Assembly (NCBI GenBank): GCA_002162765.1
Contig: MAAR01000012.1
Span: forward strand, 1-64,000
Source of the DNA: Flavobacteriales bacterium 34_180_T64
GTDB taxonomy: Bacteria > Bacteroidota > Bacteroidia > Flavobacteriales > Flavobacteriaceae
Direction: 5' to 3'
DNA: 64,000 nucleotides
This document shows positions 8,855 through 17,526 of this stretch, piece by piece. Below the pieces are notes generated by a model. It was not told where the DNA came from. It was given only the letters and a program-made list of their open reading frames with translations, and made no database searches. The translations under genes and the position numbers were made by a program. The number at the start of each line of letters is the position of its first letter. Within the stretch, counting starts at the first letter, position 1.

Positions 8855-9522
8855 GACTTTGCTTTTAAAGCAATAAAATCTTTTAAATAAAAGGGTTCAA
8901 AATAAGCGACATCTTCGATGTCGTTTTTTTTGTATTTTTCAAAAGCGAGCTTATCCATTTCTCTAGCGGAAGGTAATTTGTTTTCTACAAAAATTGCATT
9001 GGAATGATTAATTAGAGTTTTGGTCTTTTCTACTCCGTTTCCAATAAAATACACTAGATTCTTTTCAAGATAAGATTCGAAAGCATTTTGATCTAGAATC
9101 TGAGCTTCTATCCCTCGAAGGCTATTGTAATGATGATCGAAAATCGCTGAATACACTTCTAAACGTCTTGCGTCTAACATTGGAATAATAACACCTTCAT
9201 CAGTTTTTACTTGATGTGCTAAGGCATTTAATGTTGAAATCGAAATTAGGGGTTTATCAAGCGCATAACACAATCCTTTTGCGGCAGAAACGCCAATTCT
9301 CAAACCTGTATATGAACCAGGTCCTTTACTTACTGCAATTGCGTCTAGATCAGACCGTTTGATATCTGCCTTTTTTATAATTTTATCGATAAAAACATGT
9401 AGCATCTCAGCATGAGAATAATTCTTGTTATTATCTTCCATTAAAACTAAAGTCTCTCCTTCATTTGAAAGAGAGACTGAACAGTTTGTTGTTGTGGTTT
9501 CTATGCTTAATATTAAGCTCAC
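8851..9522 (-). CDS. tsaB: tRNA threonylcarbamoyladenosine biosynthesis protein TsaB
   Basis: The 223-residue protein carries the TsaB/YeaZ ASKHA-fold signatures: N-terminal LILSIETTTTNCSVSL, then AVSKGPGSYTGLRIGVSAAKG and ISTLNALAHQ. With TsaD and TsaE it makes the t6A37 modification of ANN-decoding tRNAs. The start is a GTG at 9522; no in-frame ATG exists upstream and homology begins at once. It lies 15 bp behind the last adaptor of the ABC exporter operon and is probably transcribed with it. It ends in a 4-bp convergent overlap with the MscS gene. Confidence 0.93.
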   Translation of the reverse strand: MSLILSIETTTTNCSVSLSNEGETLVLMEDNNKNYSHAEMLHVFIDKIIKKADIKRSDLDAIAVSKGPGSYTGLRIGVSAAKGLCYALDKPLISISTLNALAHQVKTDEGVIIPMLDARRLEVYSAIFDHHYNSLRGIEAQILDQNAFESYLEKNLVYFIGNGVEKTKTLINHSNAIFVENKLPSAREMDKLAFEKYKKNDIEDVAYFEPFYLKDFIALKAKS

Positions 9523-9537
9523 GGTCTAATTATTTTT

Positions 9538-10857
9538 TTATTCGTCGTCGTCGTCTTTATCTTTCTTATCCTTTTCTACTTTAGCTTTAACCTTGTCTCC
9601 AGTTTTTAGCACTTTAGAAACTACACTATAAGGTCCAGTAATAATTTCATCGCCTTCTTTAAGTCCAGATACAATCTCGATATTAGAATCATCTTGAATA
9701 CCTGTTTTAACTACACGTAGTTTTGCTTCGCCATTATTATTGACAAAAACACATTCAAATTTTTCTTCACTTTCTACTTTCTCTTTTGGACCTTCATCAT
9801 CGTCTTCTTTTTTAGCTTTACGAGATGATTTTCTTGTCAAAGTAGTATCCGTTTTAATAACAATTGCGCTAATTGGAACGGAGACTGTTTTAATTCGTTT
9901 ATCCGTAATGACATCTACTGTAGCCGTCATTCCAGGTCTAAAAGGTGAATAATATTCAGGTTTATCTTTCATTAAATCCTGATAAGACTCTTCAACAATT
10001 CTCACCTTAACTCTAAAGTTTGTCACCTGATCAGCTGTTAAAGTTCCTGCAGCAGAATTCGCGATTTCTGTTACAATTCCTTTGAATTCTTTCTTTAAAT
10101 ATGCATCAACTTCAACGATGGTTGAATCACCGATTTGCACTTTTACAATATCATTTTCATTTACATCAACTTCAACTTCCATATTATTAAGATTCGCGAC
10201 TCTTAATATTTCTGTTCCAGCCATTTGTTGCGTTCCAACAACACGCTCACCAAGTTCCACATCCAATTTAGAAATGGTCCCACTCATAGGTGCAAAAATT
10301 GTAGTTCTGTTTAAATTATCTCTTGCCTCACTAACAGTAGCTCCAGCACTTTGCACATTATAATATGCGCTTTGTTTATTTGCTTGAGCAATTTCATAAG
10401 TTGAAACTGCTTTATCCCAATCTGCTTTTGAAATAATTCCTTTTTCAAAAAGCTGTTGATTCCTAGTATAACTTGCTTGTGCCTCTTTAAGAGAAGCTTC
10501 TGCTTGGTTTAAACCTGCTCTTACATTTTGTAAAGATGCTTGCGAACGATTTAAACTAGACTGGTAAATATCTGGATTAACGCGAACTAATAAATCTCCT
10601 TTTTTAACTTGTTGCCCTTCAACAATAGGCAGTTCTATGATTTCACCCGAAACTTCACTAGAAAGTTTCACTTCCACTTCAGGTTGTATTTTACCTGTTG
10701 CTGAAACTTTTTCAGTAATATCGATAAGAGCGACTTTTTTAATATCGACTTCTTTCGAATTATCCTGTTTTCCAAACCATCCTGCGGATGATCCAATAAG
10801 CATTAAAATGATTAGACCTACTATTGAAAATAGTACAATTTTGGTTGTTTTACTCAT
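9538..10857 (-). CDS. Periplasmic adaptor of an ABC exporter (HlyD/MacA type), copy 2
   Basis: The 439-residue protein has one N-terminal membrane anchor (about 7-28), a lipoyl/biotinyl-like half motif (GKIQPEVEVKLSSEVSGEI), a long coiled-coil hairpin (about 95-190), the second lipoyl half (IFAPMSGTISKLDVELGERV), a beta-barrel domain, and a membrane-proximal domain. A charged insertion (about 345-375, KKEDDDEGPKEKVESEEK) and an Asp/Lys-rich tail (KKDKDDDDE) are unusual. By family it bridges an inner-membrane transporter to a TolC channel. It is the sixth gene of the exporter operon, 2 bp after tolC, and is the second adaptor in the same operon. Confidence 0.9.
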   Translation of the reverse strand: MSKTTKIVLFSIVGLIILMLIGSSAGWFGKQDNSKEVDIKKVALIDITEKVSATGKIQPEVEVKLSSEVSGEIIELPIVEGQQVKKGDLLVRVNPDIYQSSLNRSQASLQNVRAGLNQAEASLKEAQASYTRNQQLFEKGIISKADWDKAVSTYEIAQANKQSAYYNVQSAGATVSEARDNLNRTTIFAPMSGTISKLDVELGERVVGTQQMAGTEILRVANLNNMEVEVDVNENDIVKVQIGDSTIVEVDAYLKKEFKGIVTEIANSAAGTLTADQVTNFRVKVRIVEESYQDLMKDKPEYYSPFRPGMTATVDVITDKRIKTVSVPISAIVIKTDTTLTRKSSRKAKKEDDDEGPKEKVESEEKFECVFVNNNGEAKLRVVKTGIQDDSNIEIVSGLKEGDEIITGPYSVVSKVLKTGDKVKAKVEKDKKDKDDDDE

Positions 10858-10859
10858 GA

Positions 10860-12188
10860 TTAATTTATATCTGTAATTGGAATTCCAAAATAGAATTCTA
10901 ATACTTTTAGTTTAAATATGTAATCGTATTTTGTACGAATCACTTCGCTTTGTGCTGCTTCAAATCCGTTTTGAGATTGACTATAATCAAATGCATTCAA
11001 TAATCCTACATTGTATCGCTCTTTTGAATAGTCAAAAGCTTGTTCTCTTGCATCCAATGTTTTTTGTGCCGCTTCATATGCTTTTAAGGCACCTTTAGTA
11101 TCATTAAAAGCTTGGTAAACTTTAGTTTCCAGATCTAAACTCGTTTGTTCTAATTGATTTTTAGAGCGTTCCAAACTAACTTGATTTCTCTTAACATTAT
11201 TTTTTCCTGAAAATCCATTAAAAATAGGGATATTTAGATTTACAGAAATGTTATGACTTTTATTATCTGAAATTTGAGTTTCGAAAGCAGGCGTATCAAA
11301 TAATTCTGATGTAAAATAATTAGTGCCAAAACTATAAGCTCCTGTTAATGTTGGCTGTAGAGCTCCTTTAGCAATTTTTAAATTGTATTCTGCAATTTTA
11401 GTATTATTCTCAGCAATTTTAATATCATAACGTGTCTCTTTAGCTTTGGCAACAATTGCTTGTGGTGATTGACTTAAAATTACTGTAGGAGGTACTGAAT
11501 AATCTGTATCAACTATATCAAAATTTTCATAATTACTAATAAATAAAGTCTGTGCTAAATTTATACGAGATAAAAGAATGGCATTTTCAGCATTCACAAT
11601 CTGCTGTTCTTGTGTTGCAATAGTCGCTTGGATTTCTAATAAATCGCCTTTTGGTAAAGAACCTGCTTCCACTAAATCTTTAGTTCTATTAAATTCTTGT
11701 TCAGAAACCAATTGTTGCGCATTTAATACTTTGAGCTGTTCTTTATTAAATAATATTTGTAGGAATGAGTTCGCTATAAGTAATGAAATATCATCTTTCA
11801 TATTATCTAGTTGATATTGATTTGCCAATATCTCTAAATTTGAACGATGTAATTGATTAAGATTTCTTCTACCTCTATATATATCAAATCCTGAGCTTAG
11901 ACCTCCGGAAAAAGTATTAGTAGTTGCATTAACTGCACTAAATGTTACTGGATCCTGATTTAATCCTCTGCTCCAAGAATAAGACGTCGATGCATTAAGT
12001 GATGGTAAAAAGTTTCCAATTGCGTCCTTTTTATCGATTTCAGATAATTCTAAATCTAATTCACTTTGTTTAACAGAAATGTTATTTTCTAAGGCATGTT
12101 CTACACACTCTTTAAGCGTCCACTTTTTATCTTGAGCATGCGTATTAATTGCTATTAAAACACAAAATATGATGATTATTTTTTTCAT
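10860..12188 (-). CDS. TolC-family outer-membrane efflux protein
   Basis: The protein has 442 residues from the ATG at 12188, chosen because it starts a standard signal peptide (MKKIIIIFCVLIAINTHAQ); an upstream in-frame extension adds 21 residues without a signal-like character. Two OEP repeats are visible (KECVEHALENNISVKQSE; later coiled-coil regions and ERYNVGLLNAFDYSQSQNGF). By family it trimerises into an outer-membrane barrel with a periplasmic tunnel and works with the flanking adaptors. A 46-bp gap separates it from the first adaptor; that gap has a repeated ATTTACTGTAACA element (12221-12233) also found upstream of the operon. Confidence 0.92.
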   Translation of the reverse strand: MKKIIIIFCVLIAINTHAQDKKWTLKECVEHALENNISVKQSELDLELSEIDKKDAIGNFLPSLNASTSYSWSRGLNQDPVTFSAVNATTNTFSGGLSSGFDIYRGRRNLNQLHRSNLEILANQYQLDNMKDDISLLIANSFLQILFNKEQLKVLNAQQLVSEQEFNRTKDLVEAGSLPKGDLLEIQATIATQEQQIVNAENAILLSRINLAQTLFISNYENFDIVDTDYSVPPTVILSQSPQAIVAKAKETRYDIKIAENNTKIAEYNLKIAKGALQPTLTGAYSFGTNYFTSELFDTPAFETQISDNKSHNISVNLNIPIFNGFSGKNNVKRNQVSLERSKNQLEQTSLDLETKVYQAFNDTKGALKAYEAAQKTLDAREQAFDYSKERYNVGLLNAFDYSQSQNGFEAAQSEVIRTKYDYIFKLKVLEFYFGIPITDIN

Positions 12189-12220
12189 AATTAAATTATA
12201 AGTCTCTATAAATGTTAAAG

Positions 12221-12233
12221 TGTTACAGTAAAT
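12221..12233 (-). promoter_or_regulatory. Repeated 13-mer ATTTACTGTAACA upstream of tolC
   Basis: An identical 13-mer in the same orientation lies at 16731-16743, upstream of the first gene of the operon. This copy is flanked by a direct repeat of AAATGTTAA (12210-12218 and 12230-12238, period 20). It is a possible regulator site; AT-rich 13-mers do repeat by chance in 64 kb. Confidence 0.3.
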
Positions 12234-12234
12234 G

Positions 12235-13398
12235 TTAATTATTTTGAGCATAATCTGGTATGCCTTGTACTCGATTCCAGACTTTAATTTTATCGTCTTT
12301 AGTGACTCCTTTTTTTACTTCTACAAAAATACCATCACTAATTCCTAGCTCCAAATCTCGACGCTCAAATTGTTGATCTCCTATTTCTATTTCAACAAAT
12401 GGTAATTTTGTATCTGAATCATATTGAACTAATGCTTCTTTTAAAGCCAATACGTTTTCAGCTTTATTTAAAATTATAGAAGCATTTGCACTTAGACCAG
12501 CCCTAATAAATGTAGAATCTATTTGTTTTAAAGTTCCTTTTATTTCAAATTGAATTGCACCATTTTCTGCTACACCTTTAGGAGCAATATAATCTAAAAC
12601 AGCGTCAAAAGTCTCATCTTCAATTGCACCAACAGTAATTTTCAATTGCAAACCTTCCTTTATTTTTCCAACTTCACTTTCGTCAACTTTACCTTCAAAA
12701 ATCATTTTCTTAACATCTGCCAACGATGCTATTGAAGTGCCTTCATTAAAATTATTTGCTTCAATTACTTGATTACCTGCTTTAACTGGAACATCTAAAA
12801 CCATTCCTGAAACTGTAGCTCTTACTTGAGTTTGGGCAATATTACCAAGACCGCTTGTAGTTCCAGTTTTAATAATATCGTAATTCTGTCTTGCAGAATT
12901 GACATTAATACGCGCTTGCTCAACACTTTGTTTTGATTGTAAGTATGTGTTTTTCACACCTTCAAATTCATTTGCCGAAATAATACCTTTGTCAAATAAA
13001 GCCTTTTGACGATCATAGGTGGCTTGTTGAGTTTGTAAATTTATTTGAGCGGTTTGCATTATGGTTCGATTTAGTGCAATGCTATTTTTAGCACTAGTTA
13101 ACGAAGACACATTAGGAATTACTCTAATTTTAGCAATTAAATCTCCGGATTTAACATATTCTCCAGCTTCAATAAAGACCTCTTCAATTACGCCACTAAT
13201 ATTCGGTTTTATTAAAACTTCTTCTTTAGGCACAATACTTCCTGTAGCAACTGTTTTTACTATAATAGTTTGTTCACTAGGCAATTCTGTAGTATAAGTC
13301 ACAGGATCTTCCTGATTTTTTTGCCATAAATAATATAAGGCTGCTGCAAAAACAACAACTATTACAGTTAATAAAATTATGGTTTTCGTTCGTTTCAT
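12235..13398 (-). CDS. Periplasmic adaptor of an ABC exporter (HlyD/MacA type), copy 1
   Basis: The 387-residue protein has an N-terminal anchor (about 7-25), a split lipoyl motif (GSIVPKEEVLIKPNISGVI and VRATVSGMVLDVPVKAGNQV), a coiled-coil hairpin between them (about 95-175), and beta-barrel/membrane-proximal domains. It links the permeases encoded just upstream to the TolC channel encoded just downstream. It is clearly diverged from the adaptor at 9538, so the operon is not a recent tandem duplication. Two adaptors per exporter may form a hetero-hexamer or serve two permeases; this is inference. Confidence 0.9.
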   Translation of the reverse strand: MKRTKTIILLTVIVVVFAAALYYLWQKNQEDPVTYTTELPSEQTIIVKTVATGSIVPKEEVLIKPNISGVIEEVFIEAGEYVKSGDLIAKIRVIPNVSSLTSAKNSIALNRTIMQTAQINLQTQQATYDRQKALFDKGIISANEFEGVKNTYLQSKQSVEQARINVNSARQNYDIIKTGTTSGLGNIAQTQVRATVSGMVLDVPVKAGNQVIEANNFNEGTSIASLADVKKMIFEGKVDESEVGKIKEGLQLKITVGAIEDETFDAVLDYIAPKGVAENGAIQFEIKGTLKQIDSTFIRAGLSANASIILNKAENVLALKEALVQYDSDTKLPFVEIEIGDQQFERRDLELGISDGIFVEVKKGVTKDDKIKVWNRVQGIPDYAQNN

Positions 13399-13417
13399 GG
13401 TTATATGTTATTTTATT

Positions 13418-14677
13418 TTATTCAATTCTTAAAGCATCTACAGGTTTCATCTTAGTCGCACTATTTGCTGGGATTAATCCAGCCAAAACTCCAGACACGA
13501 CTAATATGGTTAATGCGGTAAATACAACTTGCATGCTCACACTAGGGTTCGCGAAATTTTCAACTGGACCATTCATATCGAGAATTTTATTCAATCCCCA
13601 GATTACGAATGCAGCAAATGAAATTCCCACCATACCAGAAAGTATGGTTAGTATTAAGCTCTCTTGTAAAATTTGAGATTTTATCGTCCATGGTGCAGCG
13701 CCTAAAGCACGCCTTATTCCAATTTCTTTTGTACGTTCTTTAACAACAATGAGCATAATATTACTAATTCCAATAATCCCAGACATTAAGACTAATGCGC
13801 CAACAAAATAACCTACTAATGTAAGTATTGAAAATAATCCTGTGATACGCGCAAATTCTTCAGATAAATCATAATGTCCAATTGCTCTATTGTCATCAGG
13901 ATGTATTTTATGCCTGGACTTCATAAGCTCAAAAATCTGATCTTTCATCGTAGTAATACTAACGTCATCATTTGCGGTAATAGACATCCATCCAACGCGA
14001 TCTCCGCGATTGAAGGCTTGTCCAAATGTTGTAAATGGAATATATATTGTATTCGCATCCTGCTCATTATCGCCTTGACTATTACTCATCCTAAAGGTGC
14101 CTACAACTAAAAAGTTAACGCCATTTATCTTAATATAAGTTCCCATGGCATCCTCACCCTTATCATATAATCCACGAATTACCTCAGTACCAATAACGCA
14201 AATCTTCCGTTTTGCATTAATATCGGAGTAACTAATAAAACGTCCTTGAAGAATATCGAGTGGTTGTTGTTTTATAAATTCTGGATAATCCCCATAAATT
14301 TCAAAAGCGCCAGTTTTGGTACCTCTTACCACATTATTTGACCCTCTAAAACCACCGAGTTGATTCCTAGGTGACACATATTTTAAATTTGGAACTCCTG
14401 CTTTTATCGCAGCAACATCATCTAATTTATAATTAAAATAACGCCCTTTAGGAAGTCCTTTATAAGGCATTGAAGTTCCTTGTGTCCACATGAACATAGA
14501 GTTTGTAGCGAAATCTCCAAAATCTGCAGTCACGCCATTTTTAAGCCCATTGGTTAGCGCTAATAACAGAACCAATATTGTGATCCCCCAAAACACGCCA
14601 AACGCCGTTAAAAAAGTTCTAAATTTATTTGCATTTAAGGCTTCTAATATTTCGTTCCAACGATCTCTACTAAACAT
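13418..14677 (-). CDS. MacB-type ABC transporter permease (FtsX fold), copy 2
   Basis: The 419-residue protein shows the MacB/FtsX plan: one membrane helix near the N terminus (about 20-43), a large periplasmic MacB_PCD domain (about 45-270), then three helices with the coupling motif VKERTKEIGIRRALGAAPWTI and a final GLIPANSATKMKPVDALRIE. It has no fused ATPase; the ATPase is the gene at 15916. It lies 1 bp downstream of the other permease, so the two likely pair as a heterodimer. Confidence 0.92.
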   Translation of the reverse strand: MFSRDRWNEILEALNANKFRTFLTAFGVFWGITILVLLLALTNGLKNGVTADFGDFATNSMFMWTQGTSMPYKGLPKGRYFNYKLDDVAAIKAGVPNLKYVSPRNQLGGFRGSNNVVRGTKTGAFEIYGDYPEFIKQQPLDILQGRFISYSDINAKRKICVIGTEVIRGLYDKGEDAMGTYIKINGVNFLVVGTFRMSNSQGDNEQDANTIYIPFTTFGQAFNRGDRVGWMSITANDDVSITTMKDQIFELMKSRHKIHPDDNRAIGHYDLSEEFARITGLFSILTLVGYFVGALVLMSGIIGISNIMLIVVKERTKEIGIRRALGAAPWTIKSQILQESLILTILSGMVGISFAAFVIWGLNKILDMNGPVENFANPSVSMQVVFTALTILVVSGVLAGLIPANSATKMKPVDALRIE

Positions 14678-14678
14678 A

Positions 14679-15923
14679 TTATTCGTCTCTTAGTGCCACA
14701 ATAGGTTTTATTTTAGCCGCTCTATATGCAGGAATAAAACCTGCTAATGCACCTGCAAAAACTAATAAGAACACTGTGGTTAATGCAATATTAAAATCTA
14801 CTTGTGGATATTTTATGAAATCACTTTCTATTTGTGGTCCAACCAACTCAAGAAGTCCTAAACCTGCTATTAGCCCGAATAAACCAGCGAACATGGTTAC
14901 AAAAACAGCCTCTTGTAGAATCATTCCTACGATGGACATAGGCAGAGCACCAAGGGCTTTTCGTATCCCAATCTCTTTAGTGCGTTCTTTCACAATAATG
15001 AGCATGATATTACCAACACCAACAATTCCTGCTATGATAGTACCTATTCCAACAAACCAAAATACTGCTCTAATTGTATCTATTAACGTATAGATCTTTT
15101 TAGCATCTTCTAGAGAGTTATTTACTCTAACTCCGCTCATATCATCAGGTGCTACATTATGAATTTGTTTGAGCTGATTTTCAATACCTTCAGCTATTAA
15201 TTGAGATCTAATTACAGCCTCGTCAAAATTATCAGCCATTTCAATGGTAAAGCACATGTTTCTAATATTGTCTCCTCTATTAAAAACTTTTTGTGATGTT
15301 GAAATTGGGATATAGGCTTGATTTTCCTCACGTTCGCCACCTGGATCAAAAAACACTCCTATGACCTTAAAACTCATACCATATATGGAAATGTTTTTAT
15401 TAACAGGATCTTCATTTTTAAATAAATCCTTTTTCATTTTATTCCCAATAACAGCTACCTTTCTAAACTCGGCAATATCAGATTCATTTAGAAATCTACC
15501 TGACCCAATATCAGCATTTTCTATAAACTGATGTCCTGGCATTACACCTCTTAATCTATAGTTACCACTTTCGTTTTTATAAGTAATTTGACTACCCCAT
15601 ATTGAATTTAGTGAGGTTTCGTGTTCAATAAAATCATCATATTTTTGAGAAATAGAATTAAAATTATCATTCTTCATCTGTATAAATCGACCAGGATTTA
15701 AACCTTTATATTCTTTTGAAGTACGACCTGTCCATACTGTAATAAGATTAGTAGCATCTTGTTGAAATTGGGTAGTAACACCATTTTCAATGCCCTTACT
15801 AAAACCCAGAAGGATTACCAATATGAAGATTCCAGAAGCCACAGAAAGACCGGTCAAAAACGTACGAAGTTTGTTTTTTTGAAGGGTTTCAAATATTTCC
15901 TGCCAACGTTCTATGCTAAACAT
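14679..15923 (-). CDS. MacB-type ABC transporter permease (FtsX fold), copy 1
   Basis: The 414-residue protein has the same architecture as its neighbour: an N-terminal helix (LRTFLTGLSVASGIFILVI), a periplasmic domain, and three C-terminal helices with VKERTKEIGIRKALGALPMSI and GFIPAYRAAKIKPIVALRDE. Its start overlaps the end of the ATPase gene by 8 bp, suggesting translational coupling. By family such permeases do mechanotransmission: they drive periplasmic substrates into the TolC duct rather than across the inner membrane. The substrate is unknown. Confidence 0.92.
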   Translation of the reverse strand: MFSIERWQEIFETLQKNKLRTFLTGLSVASGIFILVILLGFSKGIENGVTTQFQQDATNLITVWTGRTSKEYKGLNPGRFIQMKNDNFNSISQKYDDFIEHETSLNSIWGSQITYKNESGNYRLRGVMPGHQFIENADIGSGRFLNESDIAEFRKVAVIGNKMKKDLFKNEDPVNKNISIYGMSFKVIGVFFDPGGEREENQAYIPISTSQKVFNRGDNIRNMCFTIEMADNFDEAVIRSQLIAEGIENQLKQIHNVAPDDMSGVRVNNSLEDAKKIYTLIDTIRAVFWFVGIGTIIAGIVGVGNIMLIIVKERTKEIGIRKALGALPMSIVGMILQEAVFVTMFAGLFGLIAGLGLLELVGPQIESDFIKYPQVDFNIALTTVFLLVFAGALAGFIPAYRAAKIKPIVALRDE

Positions 15924-16617
15924 ACTGAGTTGCTCTTACTTGTTCAATTTTTTTATCGTCAATAATAATTCCGTCTTTTAGATTCACAATTCGTTTTGTC
16001 ATTTGAGCAATGTCATGCTCATGGGTAACGACCAGAATTGTTTTTCCTTCATCATTAATGCCCTGAATAAGTTCCATAACTTCATAGGAAGTTTTTGTAT
16101 CTAATGCTCCTGTAGGTTCATCTGCTAAAAGCACTTTTGGATTACTTGCCAATGCTCTTGCAATGGCAACACGTTGTTTTTGGCCTCCTGATAATTCACT
16201 AGGTAAATGATGAGACCAGTCTGCTAATCCAACTTTTTCCAAATAGTGCATGGCCTTTTCGGTGCGTTCTTTTCTTTTTACACCTTGATAATACAACGGC
16301 ATAGAAACATTGTCTAAAGCAGATTTATAATTGATAAGATTAAAGGATTGAAATACAAATCCTAAGAATTCGCTTCTATATCTTGCTGCTACTTTTTCAT
16401 TAAGATTTTCAATAGTTAGGTTATCTAGAATATATTTGCCTTGATCAGCCTCATCAAGCATTCCTAATATATTAAGTAAGGTAGATTTTCCAGAACCAGA
16501 AGAGCCCATGATGGACACAAGTTCTCCTTCTTTGACGTCAAAATTAATTCCTTTTAAAACGTGCAGGGAATTACTTCCCATATGATAAGATTTGTGTAAA
16601 TCTTTGATTTGAATCAT
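15916..16617 (-). CDS. ABC transporter ATP-binding protein (LolD/MacB-N type)
   Basis: The 233-residue ATPase has Walker [10 protein letters not shown] (38-46), signature LSGGQKQR (142-149), Walker B VLLADEPT (162-169) and the H-loop VVTHEHD. This is the subclass paired with FtsX-fold permeases. It is the first gene of a seven-gene operon (ATPase, permease, permease, adaptor, TolC, adaptor, tsaB). No exact TAnnTTTG element was found in its 135-bp upstream gap; the nearest is TATTTTTC at 16752-16745 (minus). Confidence 0.95.
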   Translation of the reverse strand: MIQIKDLHKSYHMGSNSLHVLKGINFDVKEGELVSIMGSSGSGKSTLLNILGMLDEADQGKYILDNLTIENLNEKVAARYRSEFLGFVFQSFNLINYKSALDNVSMPLYYQGVKRKERTEKAMHYLEKVGLADWSHHLPSELSGGQKQRVAIARALASNPKVLLADEPTGALDTKTSYEVMELIQGINDEGKTILVVTHEHDIAQMTKRIVNLKDGIIIDDKKIEQVRATQYV

Positions 16618-16730
16618 AATATGGATGGTTAATTCTTACAATGCTACATAAAACGCGCCACATTCTGTGCCAACAAATTGTTAAGAATTGAGTTTTGATT
16701 GATATTAATAAGACTGAATAAAAAGAAATA

Positions 16731-16743
16731 TGTTACAGTAAAT
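16731..16743 (-). promoter_or_regulatory. Repeated 13-mer ATTTACTGTAACA upstream of the exporter operon
   Basis: This is the same sequence and orientation as at 12221-12233 before tolC. It lies 114 bp before the ATPase start, in the gap behind the small CxxC gene. Confidence 0.3.
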
Positions 16744-16752
16744 CGAAAAATA

Positions 16753-16977
16753 TTAATTTGCCGTTTTTGATCGAAAATATTTCCAATAAATAATGAATCC
16801 GAGTCCAGCAACTAATAAATAAGGTATTAACATTAAATACACGATACCATTATTAACGCCTTCAGCTGTAGACTGTCCTTCTTCGCTTTCTAAAACGGCT
16901 CTACACATGGCACATTGCGCATAAGTAGAAATGCTAAAAAGAATCAAAATTAAAACTAGGAGTATTATTTTTTTCAC
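16753..16977 (-). CDS. Small CxxC membrane protein, candidate oxidase assembly factor
   Basis: The 74-residue protein starts at a GTG (16977). A signal peptide (MKKIILLVLILILFSISTYAQ) is followed directly by CAMCRAVLES, so the mature protein would begin with QCAMC. A single membrane helix follows (about 45-67, YLMLIPYLLVAGLGFIIYW) with a short basic tail. No named family is recognised. It is the last gene of a unit with SCO and DUF420 (6 bp behind DUF420), both tied to copper-oxidase assembly, so a metal- or thiol-handling role in oxidase biogenesis is a reasonable inference, not shown. Confidence 0.8.
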   Translation of the reverse strand: MKKIILLVLILILFSISTYAQCAMCRAVLESEEGQSTAEGVNNGIVYLMLIPYLLVAGLGFIIYWKYFRSKTAN

Positions 16978-16983
16978 TGTTTT

Positions 16984-17526
16984 CTAATAATAAGGAGAAA
17001 TCAAAATATAAACTAATACACCAGAAACTGCAACGTATAACCATAGCGGAAATGTTATTCTTGCAATTTTCTTATGCTTTTCAAAGTTTTTCGTTATCGC
17101 TCTTACATAGGTAATTAATACAAAAGGAATAATGACAATAGACAATAAGATATGCGTAATTAATATGAAGTAGTACACATATTTAATCAAGCCTTCGCCT
17201 CCAAACTTTGTAGAATCACTTGTCATGTGATACACAACGTACAAAATCAAAAATATAGCTGAGCTTCCAATTGCAGTAGTCATCAAGTTTTCATGAAGCA
17301 CTATTTTTTTGTTCTTAATAGCCCAAAATCCAACGATAAGAAGTAATGCGGTAAACCCATTGATAGTAGCATAAATAGGAGGTAATATTGTTAATGGTTC
17401 AACATCAAATCCTAATTCGCGAAGATTTACTCCAAATAAAGCGGCAACCACAATGGGAATAACAATAGACAAGACAACAATCCATTTATTGTATTTCTTT
17501 TCTGCGTCTAAATCAGGTTGTTCCAT
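16984..17526 (-). CDS. DUF420 membrane protein (CtaM-like)
   Basis: The 180-residue protein has about five membrane helices (17-35, 46-66, 84-103, 117-141, 157-178) and conserved His residues in membrane context (LHENLM, YHMTSD, ILITHILLS). DUF420 members such as CtaM (YozB) of Bacillus/Staphylococcus are needed for heme-copper oxidase activity, so assembly of the cytochrome oxidase encoded nearby is the likely role. It overlaps the end of the SCO gene by 1 bp. Confidence 0.88.
   Translation of the reverse strand: MEQPDLDAEKKYNKWIVVLSIVIPIVVAALFGVNLRELGFDVEPLTILPPIYATINGFTALLLIVGFWAIKNKKIVLHENLMTTAIGSSAIFLILYVVYHMTSDSTKFGGEGLIKYVYYFILITHILLSIVIIPFVLITYVRAITKNFEKHKKIARITFPLWLYVAVSGVLVYILISPYY

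Noticed and set aside
9540-9600. TCGTCGTCGTC repeat at the end of an adaptor gene
   Set aside because: It encodes the Asp-rich tail of the adaptor and stops at its stop codon; no repeat array.
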